Of a stretch of 64,000 nt of DNA, positions 9,521-18,531 are shown in pieces. Both the position numbers and the translations under genes were made by a program. The DNA lies in NCBI GenBank assembly GCA_041228335.1, contig CP166130.1, positions 1,636,638-1,700,637 of the forward strand, in the 5' to 3' direction. The stretch comes from Alphaproteobacteria bacterium LSUCC0684 (GTDB lineage: Bacteria > Pseudomonadota > Alphaproteobacteria > Puniceispirillales > UBA1172). The notes beneath the pieces are model-generated. The model worked only from the letters and a program-made list of their open reading frames with translations, made no database searches and was not told the DNA's origin. Each line of letters opens with the position of its first letter. The stretch's first letter is position 1.

Positions 9521-10720
9521 TTACTCCTTGAGCCAGTCTGCGAGCACTTCATCGGTATGTTCGCCGCATCGCGGCGGCGCATGGCGGTAGGAAACGGGCG
9601 TTGCCGATAATCTGAGCGGATTGCCGATAAGATCTACCGTGCCATGTTCAGCCCCTTCATAGGGCATGGAAATCCTCATCTTGCGCGCCTTTACCTGATC
9701 CGATGCAAAGACATCCGCCATGTTGTGAACCGGGCCTGCCGGAACACCCCTCTCTTCACAGGCTTTGAGGAGATCATCGCGTTTCCACTGGCGGATCAGC
9801 TCCTCAAGCAAGGGGACGATGACCTCGCGATGGCGAAGCCGGTCCGGGTTGGTTCTGAAACGATCATCTTCGGCAAGATCTGCGCGGCCGAGGATGGCGG
9901 CAAAGGCGGCAAACTGGGTATCGTTGCCGACGGCGATGATCACATGGCTGTCGGCCGTGGCAAAGACCTGATAGGGAACGATATTGGCATGGGTATTGCC
10001 CATCGGCGCTGGCACGATGCCGGAGAGAAGGTAATTCACCCCGACATTCGCCAGCCAGGATACTTGCGCGTCCACCAGCGCGATATCGATATGCTGGCCT
10101 TCGCCGGTGGCGTCGCGATGCCGGAGCGCGGCCAGAATACCGGTGACGCTGTACATGCCCGTGATCAGATCAGCCACCGCAACACCGACTTTCTGCGGCT
10201 GTCCACCCTTTTCGCCGGTAATCGACATATAACCGCCATAGCCCTGGACCATGATATCGTAGCCGGCGCGATGCGCGTTGGGGCCGGTCTGGCCGAAACC
10301 GGTGATCGAACAGTAGATGAGCCCGGGGTTAACCGCCTTCAGATCCTCATAGCCAAGCCCGTATTTTGCAAGCCCGCCAAGTTTGAAGTTTTCAATCAGT
10401 ACATCAGCTTTGGCCGCAAGCCGTTGAAGCGTTGCCGCCCCTTCATCGGTGGTGATATCAAGAGCAAGTGACCGCTTGTTTCGATTGGCCGCAAGATAAT
10501 ACCCGCTTTCCGTCGTCGGCTGACCCGCTGCATCGTTAAGGTAGGGCGGCCCCCAGCTGCGGGTATCATCCCCCTGCCCCGGACGTTCAACCTTCACCAC
10601 ATCCGCGCCAAGATCACCGAGCAGCTGGGTCGCCGTCGGCCCGGCCAGGATTCGCGTCAAATCGAGAATACGAAGCCCGCTGAGCGGGCCGGGATTGGCA
10701 GGAAATGTATCTTCGGACAT
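9521..10720 (-). CDS. CaiB/BaiF family (class III) CoA-transferase
   Basis: Transfers CoA between carboxylic acids without the ping-pong glutamyl thioester of class I enzymes. The 399-residue length is standard. The N-terminal LSGLRILDLTRILAGP and GADVVKVERPGQGDDTRSWGPP are family hallmarks, and the catalytic aspartate is Asp155 in RAGYDIMVQGYGG. Best resemblance is to formyl-CoA or succinyl-CoA-dependent transferases; the acid is unknown. Its stop faces the deacetylase-like gene 15 bases away, and it is preceded by the LysE exporter with a 12-base gap, suggesting an exporter-transferase operon. Confidence 0.9.
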   Translation of the reverse strand: MSEDTFPANPGPLSGLRILDLTRILAGPTATQLLGDLGADVVKVERPGQGDDTRSWGPPYLNDAAGQPTTESGYYLAANRNKRSLALDITTDEGAATLQRLAAKADVLIENFKLGGLAKYGLGYEDLKAVNPGLIYCSITGFGQTGPNAHRAGYDIMVQGYGGYMSITGEKGGQPQKVGVAVADLITGMYSVTGILAALRHRDATGEGQHIDIALVDAQVSWLANVGVNYLLSGIVPAPMGNTHANIVPYQVFATADSHVIIAVGNDTQFAAFAAILGRADLAEDDRFRTNPDRLRHREVIVPLLEELIRQWKRDDLLKACEERGVPAGPVHNMADVFASDQVKARKMRISMPYEGAEHGTVDLIGNPLRLSATPVSYRHAPPRCGEHTDEVLADWLKE

Positions 10721-10732
10721 GAAAAACCCCTT

Positions 10733-11344
10733 CTAGAGACGGAAAGCCGCAGCCAGAAGCCCGGCGGCAAGCCAGAACATGATCAGCGCAATGCCAAGAT
10801 CAATGCGCTTCCATATTCCAGGGCTGGTAAGGTGGCGGCCTATGGCCTTTGCACCATACCCCAGCCCGAAAAAGAAGACAAAACTGGAGATCGCCGCGCC
10901 GAGGCCGAAAACCGCCCTTTCCGGAGGCGCAAGAGTTGATGCAATGCCGCCCAGCAGCACCACCGTATCAAGGTAGACATGCGGGTTGAGCCAGGTCAAC
11001 GCCGCCGCCATCACCAGCGCCGGGATCAGTTTATGCTGGCCACTCCCTTCTGCCTTGAGGCTGGACTGCCCTTTGATGGCATCACGCAACCTCAGAAGGC
11101 CATATCCCGAAAGCCAGCCCGCGGCCAGAAGATAGAGCCAGAAGGAAACATCTTCCATCCCGCCAAGCACCGCCCCCATGCCCGTGATCCCGAGGGCAAT
11201 CAGAACAGCATCGGAAAGCGCGCAGAAAAGACAGATCGCAAAGACATGGGTGCCGTTAAGGCCTGCCCGCAACACATAGGCATTCTGTGCGCCGATGGCC
11301 AGGATCAGCGACAAGCCCAGAAGAAAGCCCTTCAAAAACGTCAT
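10733..11344 (-). CDS. LysE/ArgO-type amino acid exporter
   Basis: Inner-membrane exporter of basic amino acids, 203 residues with about six hydrophobic helices. GAQNAYVLRAGL in helix 1 and LNPHVYLDTV in the middle are the signature stretches of true LysE/ArgO proteins rather than the wider RhtB group. GGGGGAG precedes the ATG. Such exporters relieve excess arginine or lysine, which would fit next to two ureohydrolases. No LysG/ArgP-type regulator gene is adjacent. Confidence 0.88.
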   Translation of the reverse strand: MTFLKGFLLGLSLILAIGAQNAYVLRAGLNGTHVFAICLFCALSDAVLIALGITGMGAVLGGMEDVSFWLYLLAAGWLSGYGLLRLRDAIKGQSSLKAEGSGQHKLIPALVMAAALTWLNPHVYLDTVVLLGGIASTLAPPERAVFGLGAAISSFVFFFGLGYGAKAIGRHLTSPGIWKRIDLGIALIMFWLAAGLLAAAFRL

Positions 11345-11426
11345 TCTCCCCCCAGATGCTCATGCGGCAAGGTGTTTTTCCTGCATTTCCCCTTGCGGTG
11401 GCCGCGCCCAGAGATAAGTATAGAGT

Positions 11427-12020
11427 ATGTACCTCATGAAAACCATGCGAATAGATCTGCGCGGGCTCCTTTCAGGACTGGCCCTGTGCCTGATGCTTTC
11501 TGGCGCGTCCCTTGCAGAAGGGCGGGCCGATGAAAGCAACGCGCAGCTCAATGCCCTCTTCCATGATCTGGCCGAGGCCACAACAGAGACCGCCGCCGCC
11601 AAGACCATCCATGAGATCTGGCAGATCTGGACCGGCGACAGCGAAAACAGCACCAGCAAGGTGATGATGGAGCATGGCCTCACCCTGATGCAGGCAGGAA
11701 ATTTCAAGGGCGCCGAGCGTGTCTTCACGCAGCTGATCGAGCGTGAACCCGATTACATGGAAGCCTGGAACAAGAGAGCAACCGTGCGCTACATGTTGAG
11801 CAATCTGACCGGCTCTGAAGAGGATATCGCCGAAGTGCTGGTGCGGGAGCCGCGACATTTCGGGGCCCTCTCCGGCCTTGCCATGATACGCCTCAAGCGT
11901 GGCAATATGGAGGAAGCGCTAAAGCTTTATCGGCATATTCTCACCATCAACCCGTTCAGCCCCGATGCCTTGCGCCTCATTCCCGAGATCGAGGTGCAAC
12001 TGCGCGGGGATCCCGCCTGA
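11427..12020 (+). CDS. Secreted or periplasmic TPR protein
   Basis: 197 residues. The first 30 look like a signal peptide: a basic start, the hydrophobic run LLSGLALCLMLSG, then ASLAEG. ATGs at 11436 and 11445 are alternative starts. The remainder holds two to three tetratricopeptide units, with alanine/glycine positions in AGNFKGAERVFTQLIEREPDYMEAWNKRA and RGNMEEALKLYRHILTINP. TPRs bind peptides or proteins; the partner is unknown. It precedes the second ureohydrolase by 18 bases on the same strand. Confidence 0.75.
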   Translation: MYLMKTMRIDLRGLLSGLALCLMLSGASLAEGRADESNAQLNALFHDLAEATTETAAAKTIHEIWQIWTGDSENSTSKVMMEHGLTLMQAGNFKGAERVFTQLIEREPDYMEAWNKRATVRYMLSNLTGSEEDIAEVLVREPRHFGALSGLAMIRLKRGNMEEALKLYRHILTINPFSPDALRLIPEIEVQLRGDPA

Positions 12021-12038
12021 ATATCCTGAGGGGGAAAG

Positions 12039-13022
12039 ATGTCTTCATCACCACGCATGGGCGATCTTTTCGGGGGTGACGATGCCCGGACATGGCTCAA
12101 TCTTCCCGAAGGCCGAATTTCAGAAGAGATGACGGCTGATATCGCCATCCTCGGGATCGGTTCGGCCACGCCGTACCCGCTCGGCTCCTATTGCAAGGAG
12201 GCGCCTGACGCCATCAGGAAGGCCCGGACCTGGCCCGGGATGCTCGATCATCATGACTTTGATCTTCATGGCACGGCACCATCGGGGGGCATTCTTCCCG
12301 AAGGCGTGACGGCCGTTGATTGCGGCAATCTTGACGTGACCGACAGCGCCGATGCCGCCATCACCGCCCGCAACAGGGAGATCATCCGGCAACATATCGG
12401 CATGCTCCGACGGGCCGGGGCGGTGCCGTTCATCTTTGGCGGTGATGACAGTATCCCTATCCCCGTGCTTGAAGCCTATGCGGATGAGGCGCCGCTCTCG
12501 ATCCTCCAGATCGATGCCCATATCGACTGGCGGGACGAGGTTGATGGCGAAAGGATGGGGCTTTCGAGCAATATGCGCCGGGCCAGTGAAATGGATCACA
12601 TCGGCACGATTGTCCAGCTTGCCGCCCGCGGCATCGGCTCGGCCCGGGGAGGTGACGTGAAGGATGCGCTGAATTACGGCACCCGCCTTCATCCCATGCA
12701 ACAACTTCTTGAAGGTGGCGGAATAGCCCGCGCCATCGAAGACCTGCCCGAAGGCGTGCCTCTTTATATCGCCCTTGACGTTGACAGCCTTGATCCGGTG
12801 CATATGCCCGCGGTGATAGGCGCCGCGCCCGGCGGGCTCAACTACTGGCAGATGATGGAAATCTTCAGGCGGGCCTCCGAACGTGCCCCGATCATTGGCT
12901 TCAATATGGTTGAAATGATGCCGGCGCAGGATATCAACGGCCAGGGTGCGCTGATGGCCTCCCGCCTCGGTATTTCCATGCTCGGCCTGATTGCAGGCCA
13001 GATCGCGCGTGGCCAGCCATGA
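12039..13022 (+). CDS. Second ureohydrolase (agmatinase-like), diverged metal site
   Basis: 327 residues of the arginase/agmatinase fold. The metal motifs are GGDD (134-137) where most members have GGDH, then DAHID (Asp159, His161, Asp163) and LDVDSLDP (Asp247, Asp249). Replacing the first-motif His by Asp should change the Mn-A site, although some agmatinase-annotated proteins share this. Its sequence differs strongly from the 5206-6177 enzyme, so it is not a recent duplicate. The final four bases overlap the start of a 61-residue membrane peptide (ATGA). Substrate unknown. Confidence 0.82.
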   Translation: MSSSPRMGDLFGGDDARTWLNLPEGRISEEMTADIAILGIGSATPYPLGSYCKEAPDAIRKARTWPGMLDHHDFDLHGTAPSGGILPEGVTAVDCGNLDVTDSADAAITARNREIIRQHIGMLRRAGAVPFIFGGDDSIPIPVLEAYADEAPLSILQIDAHIDWRDEVDGERMGLSSNMRRASEMDHIGTIVQLAARGIGSARGGDVKDALNYGTRLHPMQQLLEGGGIARAIEDLPEGVPLYIALDVDSLDPVHMPAVIGAAPGGLNYWQMMEIFRRASERAPIIGFNMVEMMPAQDINGQGALMASRLGISMLGLIAGQIARGQP

Positions 13023-13204
13023 TCGCCAAACTTCTGCTGATTGCTGTTGTCGCTTTTCTTGTCTTCTGGGTTGCCGGCCGGGTCATGCCGCAGCTTTCAT
13101 CGCAGTTCAGAAACAGGATCCTGCCCATTCTTCTGTCGCCGGTGATGCTGCCCGTGATCAAACGGGTCGGGATGCTTCTTCTGCGGATTCTGTTCCGTCG
13201 GTGA
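13019..13204 (+). CDS. 61-residue membrane peptide, unknown function
   Basis: Starts within the ureohydrolase stop (ATGA overlap), the usual sign of translational coupling. Residues 3-24 form one hydrophobic helix (LLLIAVVAFLVFWVAGRVM), followed by an amphipathic basic C-terminal half ending RILFRR. The last 47 bases overlap the 3' end of the convergent deacetylase-like gene. No known family recognised. Confidence 0.55.
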   Translation: MIAKLLLIAVVAFLVFWVAGRVMPQLSSQFRNRILPILLSPVMLPVIKRVGMLLLRILFRR

Positions 13205-14111
13205 AATATCGCTGATAGACCTCTCGGGCAGCGCGGAAAATCAGGGCATGCCTTGCCGCAAGCGCTCCCTGATCCGGGATGTAGCCACCGCCGATGACCG
13301 TTGCCACCGGTATCCCGCGGCGGCAGAACCAGTCCAGCACCATTTCATCCCGTGCCAGTATCCCCGCATCGCTGAGATCAAGCCAGCCGAGGGTATCGCC
13401 GCGATGAACATCAACCCCGGCATCATAGAGAACGAGATCAGGGGTGATGCGATCCATAAGCCGATGCAGGGTATCATTAAGGATGGCAAGATAGAGCTCA
13501 TCCCCGGTCCCGCGCGGGACTTCCACATCAAGATCACTTTCCGCCTTGCGGGCCGGGTAGTTTTTCGCGCAATGCAGGGAACAGGTAAAGACAGCCCGCT
13601 CCTTTTCAAGGATGCGGGCGGTGCCATCTCCCTGATGCACATCGGCGTCAAGGATCAGAACAGAACCTGCCTCGCCCCTCTCGATCAGCCGCGTGGCGGC
13701 ATAGGCAAGATCATTGAAAACACAGAACCCTGCACCGTGGCTGTAATGCGCATGATGCGTCCCGCCCGCGGCATGGCAGGCAAGCCCGTGGGCAAGTGCC
13801 TTTTTTGCGGCAAGATAGGTGCCGGCGGGGGCAAGAAAGGACCGGCGGGCAAGACGCTCCGACCAGGGCAGGCCCAGCACCCGAAGCGCCGACGGATCTA
13901 GCGTGCCTTCGGCTACCGCGTCAATATATCCGCGGTCATGCACCCGTGCCAGATCATCACGCGTGACGGGATGCGGGAAGATAATCCGTACCCCTCGGGT
14001 AAGGTTTTGCTCAATCAGGCAGGACATCAGCGCCGAAAATTTCGATGCGGAAAACCGATGTTCCGGCGGCAGGGGGATATCGTAATCGGGATGGGTGACA
14101 AAATACAGCAT
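13158..14111 (-). CDS. Histone-deacetylase-like amidohydrolase, class IV (HDAC11-like) type
   Basis: 317 residues. Active-site features are His119-His120 in GGTHHAHYSHGAGFCVFND, zinc ligands Asp157 and His159 in LDADVHQGDG, and a third Asp in DAGVDVHRGDTLG. The order and wording match class IV deacetylase-like hydrolases found in many bacteria, distinct from the 8588-9505 protein. Some class IV relatives remove long fatty acyl groups, so substrates may differ from acetylpolyamines. The ribosome site is weak. The gene is divergent from marC, and its 3' end overlaps the 61-residue peptide by 47 bases. Confidence 0.87.
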   Translation of the reverse strand: MLYFVTHPDYDIPLPPEHRFSASKFSALMSCLIEQNLTRGVRIIFPHPVTRDDLARVHDRGYIDAVAEGTLDPSALRVLGLPWSERLARRSFLAPAGTYLAAKKALAHGLACHAAGGTHHAHYSHGAGFCVFNDLAYAATRLIERGEAGSVLILDADVHQGDGTARILEKERAVFTCSLHCAKNYPARKAESDLDVEVPRGTGDELYLAILNDTLHRLMDRITPDLVLYDAGVDVHRGDTLGWLDLSDAGILARDEMVLDWFCRRGIPVATVIGGGYIPDQGALAARHALIFRAAREVYQRYFTDGTESAEEASRPV

Positions 14112-14206
14112 GGCCAGTCTGGGAAAATGGCGTTGTTATTCCTACCTTATAGGGGTAAGGGATAGATCAAGGCCAGCATGATCTGGCCTCGGTCACGGAA
14201 TACGGC

Positions 14207-14830
14207 ATGCTTGATCAATGGACACAAACCTTCCTGCTGGCGATGGTGGTCATCGACCCGATTTCGCTTGCCCCCATCTTTCTTGCCATGGTCAGCCCAT
14301 ATGGGAAGGCGGCGATCGACCGTATCATTATCGTGGCCACGATTGTGGCCATCGGGGTGCTGGGAAGTTTCTACCTTTTCGGTGGACCGTTTCTGGAAAA
14401 GATCGGGGTAGAGGTGGCGTCATTCCGAATATTGGGGGGGATCTTTCTGCTCGCTGTGGCGTTTGAGATGGTCTTTGAACGCCGCACCAGCCGCAAGATT
14501 TCAACCGCCGAGCAGGTCGCCAGCAAAGCCGAGCTTGACAGCCTCGCCGTCTTTCCCCTGGCCATTCCCCTGATCGCCGGACCGGCCGCCCTGACGCTTA
14601 CCGTCGTGACCGCACAATCTGAGGCGTTCGGCAGCGCCGGGCATCTGATGGGCTTTCTGCCGATCGCCGCTGTTGTCGTGCTGGCCGCGGTGGCGATGAA
14701 GGCGGCGGCGTTTGCAACCCGCATCCTGACGCCTGTTGTCACGCTGGTCATTCAGCGGCTCTTCGGCATGATACTCGGGGCGCTGGCCACCCAGTTTGTC
14801 ATCGACGGAATCAAGGAAATCTTTTTCTAG
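14207..14830 (+). CDS. MarC family integral membrane protein
   Basis: 207 residues with about six membrane segments and the family's opening LAMVVIDPISLAPIFLAMVSP. FPLAIPLIAGPAALTLTVV in the centre is the second conserved repeat. Family members were once linked to multiple antibiotic resistance, but a transport role has not been demonstrated, so only the family name is safe. It is followed 9 bases later by the glutaredoxin gene. Confidence 0.88.
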   Translation: MLDQWTQTFLLAMVVIDPISLAPIFLAMVSPYGKAAIDRIIIVATIVAIGVLGSFYLFGGPFLEKIGVEVASFRILGGIFLLAVAFEMVFERRTSRKISTAEQVASKAELDSLAVFPLAIPLIAGPAALTLTVVTAQSEAFGSAGHLMGFLPIAAVVVLAAVAMKAAAFATRILTPVVTLVIQRLFGMILGALATQFVIDGIKEIFF

Positions 14831-14839
14831 GACAGAACC

Positions 14840-15118
14840 ATGAGCGCAGAAGTTGAGATTTATACAAGTTCACTATGTGGATACTGCAGTGCCGCAAAAC
14901 GCCTGCTTGAGCAGAAGGGCATCACGTTTAACGAGATTGACGTCACTTTTGATGCGGAGACGCGCCGCGCCATGACCTTGCGCGCTGGCGGGCGGACATC
15001 CGTGCCGCAGATCTTCATCAATGACCAGTCGATCGGCGGCTGTGATGACCTTTATGCGCTGGAACGTGCAGGAGAGCTCGATGCTCTTCTGGCTGACAGA
15101 AAGGCTTCGGCGAGCTAG
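14840..15118 (+). CDS. grxC: Glutaredoxin 3-type dithiol glutaredoxin
   Basis: A 92-residue cytosolic thiol reductase that uses glutathione. The redox centre is CGYC at 13-16, where most GrxC proteins have CPYC, a common variation. The cis-proline loop TSVPQIF and the GGCDD motif that binds glutathione are intact. Its last four bases overlap the stop of the convergent pyrE gene. Confidence 0.93.
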   Translation: MSAEVEIYTSSLCGYCSAAKRLLEQKGITFNEIDVTFDAETRRAMTLRAGGRTSVPQIFINDQSIGGCDDLYALERAGELDALLADRKASAS

Positions 15119-15801
15119 TCGGCTTTCCCGCCATGGGCAGCCGACCAGTCTTTCGGCGCGTCGAGAAATTCGGCCACGGCATCAAGCGTCTTCTTGTCGA
15201 ATTTCTCCATCTCGCGGGCAAGATTTAGCACATCACGCCAGGTGGTCAGGTAATGGAGGGTGAGGTTGTTATCGGCCATGATCTCTTGTGTTTCCTTGAA
15301 GATGTCATAGAAAAACACAACGAAGGTATGGTGGCATTCGGCCCCGGCCTTGCGCAAGGCATCCACAAAGACGATCTTGCTGCCGCCATCGGTGGCAAGA
15401 TCCTCGACAAGCAAGACCCGATCACCTTCACGGATCTGGCCTTCGATCTGGGCATCACGTCCGAAACCCTTTGGCTTCTTGCGGACATACTGCATCGGCA
15501 GCCCCATCCGTTCGGCAAACCAGGCGGCAAAGGGAATACCGGCAGTCTCCCCGCCGGCAACGCTGTCAAACGCCTCATATCCTGCTGTTTCCATCACCGT
15601 CGCGACGCCAAAATCCATCAGCGATGACCGGATACGCGGAAAGGAGATGAGTTTTCGGCAGTCGATATAAACAGGGCTCGCCGCACCTGAGGTCAGGATA
15701 AATGGGGGATCACTGCGGAAATGCACGGCATCGATTTCCAGCAGCATTCTGGCGGCGGCACGGGCTATGTGATCTCGGTCGGGATAGGTTGTCTGGAGCA
15801 T
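15115..15801 (-). CDS. pyrE: Orotate phosphoribosyltransferase
   Basis: Makes orotidine-5'-phosphate from orotate and PRPP in de novo pyrimidine synthesis. 228 residues, with the PRPP-binding motif [14 protein letters not shown] at about 128-141 and the flexible catalytic loop [16 protein letters not shown] before it. It follows pyrC on the same strand after 13 bases, so both pathway steps are probably on one transcript. Confidence 0.95.
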   Translation of the reverse strand: MLQTTYPDRDHIARAAARMLLEIDAVHFRSDPPFILTSGAASPVYIDCRKLISFPRIRSSLMDFGVATVMETAGYEAFDSVAGGETAGIPFAAWFAERMGLPMQYVRKKPKGFGRDAQIEGQIREGDRVLLVEDLATDGGSKIVFVDALRKAGAECHHTFVVFFYDIFKETQEIMADNNLTLHYLTTWRDVLNLAREMEKFDKKTLDAVAEFLDAPKDWSAAHGGKAD

Positions 15802-15814
15802 GGTCTTTTCCTGT

Positions 15815-16864
15815 TCAGCTTATCGTATCAACACGCCAGAAGAGGTCAACGCCCGGATCAAAGATCGTCACGGTCTCATCCCCAGCCTCAAGGGTTGCGG
15901 GAAAGGAGATGGGCGTCTTCTGCCGGGTAAGGCGTATTGTCGCGGCATTCGGCGCAACCCCGTAGAACGCCGGCCCGCCCAGACTGGTAAAACCTTCCAA
16001 CTGGTCGAGGGCGCCTTCCTCTTCGAAGACATGGGCAAGGCAGGAAAGCGTATTGGGGGCGGAGTAGATCCCGGCGCAGCCGCAAGCCTGCAGCTTGGCC
16101 CGGTCCGGATGCGGCGCCGAATCCGTGCCCAGAAAGAACCGCGGATCACCGGAGGTCGCCACCCGCCGCAGGGCAAGCCGGTGGTCTTCACGTTTCGCCA
16201 CCGGCAGGCAGTAATAATGTGGCCGAATACCGCCGGCCAGAATATGATTGCGGTTGATCATCAGATGATGGGTGGTGATCGTCGCCGCCAGATGGGTGGC
16301 GGCAGCCTTGATGTAATCGGCCGCATCAGCGGTGGTGATATGTTCCATGACCACCTTGAGTTCCGGCAGCGCCGTGCGAATCGGGTCAAGCACGGTTTCG
16401 ATGAACACACGCTCCCGATCAAAGATATCCACCGCCGCATCGGTCACCTCACCATGCACGCAGAGCGGCAGGCCCGTCTCCGCCATGCGTTCAAGCACCG
16501 GCATGACGCGGGCAATATCACGCACTCCGGAGGCGGAGTTCGTGGTCGCCCCGGCCGGATAGAGTTTGACCGCCGTCAGGATGCCGTCGGCATGGCCCCG
16601 GACCAGATCATCCGGGTCGGTATCTTCGGTCAGATACGCCGTCATGAGCGGCGTGAATTCCATCCCTTCGGGCAGGGCACGGAGGATACGTTCACGATAG
16701 GCCGCAACCTCGGTCGAGCGGACAAGGGGCGGCACGAGATTGGGCATGATGATGGCCCGGCGGAAATGCCGTGCGGTATCAGGCAGAACGGCCCTGAGCA
16801 TCTCCCCGTCGCGAAGATGAAGATGCCAGTCATCCGGCGCGATAATGTCCAGCGTATCTTTCAC
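15815..16864 (-). CDS. pyrC: Dihydroorotase, type II (E. coli-like)
   Basis: Zinc enzyme that interconverts carbamoyl-aspartate and dihydroorotate. 349 residues, the class II length. His14 and His16 in [10 protein letters not shown] are the first zinc ligands. Lys100 in [13 protein letters not shown] should be the carboxylated bridging lysine, and GTDSAPHP carries the catalytic Asp. It lies upstream of pyrE and 58 bases downstream of the mttB-like start region on the opposite reading side of the gap; no terminator hairpin is evident there. Confidence 0.96.
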   Translation of the reverse strand: MKDTLDIIAPDDWHLHLRDGEMLRAVLPDTARHFRRAIIMPNLVPPLVRSTEVAAYRERILRALPEGMEFTPLMTAYLTEDTDPDDLVRGHADGILTAVKLYPAGATTNSASGVRDIARVMPVLERMAETGLPLCVHGEVTDAAVDIFDRERVFIETVLDPIRTALPELKVVMEHITTADAADYIKAAATHLAATITTHHLMINRNHILAGGIRPHYYCLPVAKREDHRLALRRVATSGDPRFFLGTDSAPHPDRAKLQACGCAGIYSAPNTLSCLAHVFEEEGALDQLEGFTSLGGPAFYGVAPNAATIRLTRQKTPISFPATLEAGDETVTIFDPGVDLFWRVDTIS

Positions 16865-16922
16865 GCCTGAATTCTCCTGCCTGCAAAATCATTCTCTTAT
16901 CAATCCCGGGAAGGATCATGGT

Positions 16923-18440
16923 CTAATACCACGCATCTTCCATGCTGGCTTTCTTTTTTGCGACAAAATCCTCGATTTCTTCGCGCCTGGCAATATCCAT
17001 GGGCGGCGCTTCATATTCATCAAGCATGGTGTTCCAGCACTCATAGGCGCGGCGGGCGGTATCCTTGCCGCCATCTTCCATCCATTGCTCATAACTGTCG
17101 GCATTGGAAAGAAGAGGTTCATAGAAGGCGGTTTCGTAATTCGCCATGGTATGGGCTGATCCGAGGAAATGCCCGGCCGGTTCCACATCATCATAGGCTG
17201 ATCGGCCAAGCCCATTATCCGAAAGGTCCATGCCTTCAAGGAGTTTCTGATACCCGCCGAGACGATCGGCGTCGATGAGCAGCTTTTCATATCCGGTGGT
17301 GAGCCCGCCTTCGAGCCAGCCCGCCGAATGGAGAACAAAATTCGCCCCGGCCATGGCCGTTGAATGCATGCTGTCGGCGCTCTCTGCCGCGGCCTGGGCA
17401 TCGGGGAGTTTGGACGCCGTCAGCGAGCCGCCACACCTAAGCGGCACCTTGAGCCGGCGCGCAAGCTGGCCGATGACATAGTTTGATGCGGTGGGTTCAG
17501 GCATGCCGAAAGTCGGCGCCCCTGTCCGCAGCGACATCGATGAGAGGAAATTGCCCAGAACAAACGGTGCCCCTTTACGGACAAGCTGGGTGAAGGCCCC
17601 GCAGGCCATGGCTTCGGCCAGCGCCTGGGCAATCGAGGCCGCGGTGGTGACCGGCCCCATCGCCCCGCTCAGGATAAAGGGGACGACGACCATCCCCTGT
17701 CCGGCGGCGGAATATGTCCGGATGGCTTCGGTCACGACCTTGTCCACCAGAAGAGGTGAATTGGTGTTGACGTTGCCCATGATGACGCAGTGATCTTCGA
17801 GGAAATCAGCGCCGAAAAGGATCCGGGCCATGGCAACGCTGTCTTCCGCCCGGGATTTGGCGGTGATCGCCCCGAGCATCGGCTTATCGGAATAGATCAT
17901 ATGGGTTGCCACCATATCAAGATGGCGTTTGTTGACCGGAATATCACACGGCTCGCATGTCACCAGACCGGAATGGTGCAAGGCTGGCAGGGCCGAGGTC
18001 AATTTGACGAGATTCTGCAAATCTTCCAGCGTGCCGTAGCGCCGCCCCTTTTCAATATCCATGACAAAAGGAGGACCATAGACCGGCGCAAAAACCTGAT
18101 TGCCCTCACCTATGCGCACGGACCTCTCCGGGTTGCGGGCATGCTGGACAAAAGACACCGGGCAGGTTTCCATGAGCTTTCGGGCCATGCCGCGTGGCAG
18201 GCGCACACGCGTTCCATCAATATCGGCCCCGGCATCACGCCATATCTCAAGCGCGACCGGATCATCGGTAAACTCAAGGCCGATCTCCTGCATCAGCCAT
18301 TCGGCCTGATCTTCGATCCTGGAGAGGCCTTCTTCGCCGAGGTAATTTGTAAAGGGGATACGGCGCTGGATATAGGGAAAGGCAACAACCTTTGTTGCCG
18401 TTTCACTGCGGCGACTTCGTCTGGTCCGGCGCTGTTCCAT
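16923..18440 (-). CDS. Trimethylamine methyltransferase (MttB) family protein, non-pyrrolysine type
   Basis: 505 residues from the ATG at 18440, preceded by GGGGGAG. MttB-superfamily proteins transfer a methyl group from a methylated (often quaternary) amine to a corrinoid protein. The frame is open throughout with no in-frame amber codon, so it belongs to the non-pyrrolysine branch, whose characterised members use glycine betaine, carnitine or proline betaine. No corrinoid protein (MttC type) or corrinoid:tetrahydrofolate methyltransferase is in the window, so partners must be elsewhere. The N-terminus is unusually basic (RRTRRSRR). The gene lies directly behind xsc on the same strand but beyond a strong terminator hairpin; a methylated taurine such as taurobetaine is an attractive but unproven substrate. 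Confidence 0.83.
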   Translation of the reverse strand: MEQRRTRRSRRSETATKVVAFPYIQRRIPFTNYLGEEGLSRIEDQAEWLMQEIGLEFTDDPVALEIWRDAGADIDGTRVRLPRGMARKLMETCPVSFVQHARNPERSVRIGEGNQVFAPVYGPPFVMDIEKGRRYGTLEDLQNLVKLTSALPALHHSGLVTCEPCDIPVNKRHLDMVATHMIYSDKPMLGAITAKSRAEDSVAMARILFGADFLEDHCVIMGNVNTNSPLLVDKVVTEAIRTYSAAGQGMVVVPFILSGAMGPVTTAASIAQALAEAMACGAFTQLVRKGAPFVLGNFLSSMSLRTGAPTFGMPEPTASNYVIGQLARRLKVPLRCGGSLTASKLPDAQAAAESADSMHSTAMAGANFVLHSAGWLEGGLTTGYEKLLIDADRLGGYQKLLEGMDLSDNGLGRSAYDDVEPAGHFLGSAHTMANYETAFYEPLLSNADSYEQWMEDGGKDTARRAYECWNTMLDEYEAPPMDIARREEIEDFVAKKKASMEDAWY

Positions 18441-18464
18441 CCGTATCTCCCCCTTGAAGAGATC

Positions 18465-18500
18465 AAAAAAAATCACGGTATCCGAAACCGGATACCGTGA
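18465..18500 (-). terminator. Rho-independent terminator after xsc, just before the mttB-like gene
   Basis: Perfect 12-base arms TCACGGTATCCG (18473-18484) and CGGATACCGTGA (18489-18500), with a 4-base loop. Read on the minus strand, the stem is followed directly by eight T residues (18465-18472). It lies 31 bases beyond the xsc stop and only 24 bases before the mttB-like ATG, so there is little room for a separate promoter. It may act as an attenuator that sets the ratio of the two products. Confidence 0.85.
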
Positions 18501-18531
18501 GAAGATTATTTTTATCGTATCAAATCAGGGC

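Noticed and set aside
14171-14188. GGCCAG/CTGGCC inverted repeat upstream of marC
   Set aside because: Six-base arms with a six-base loop in high-GC DNA are expected by chance; no other evidence for an operator.
15800-16870. A 356-codon open frame on the plus strand opposite pyrC
   Set aside because: It is fully antisense to a clear dihydroorotase with catalytic residues; its translation shows no family signature and reflects high-GC codon bias.
16923-18440. Possible pyrrolysine (in-frame amber) in the MttB homologue
   Set aside because: The frame is uninterrupted; no in-frame TAG occurs before the normal stop, so it is the non-pyrrolysine branch.
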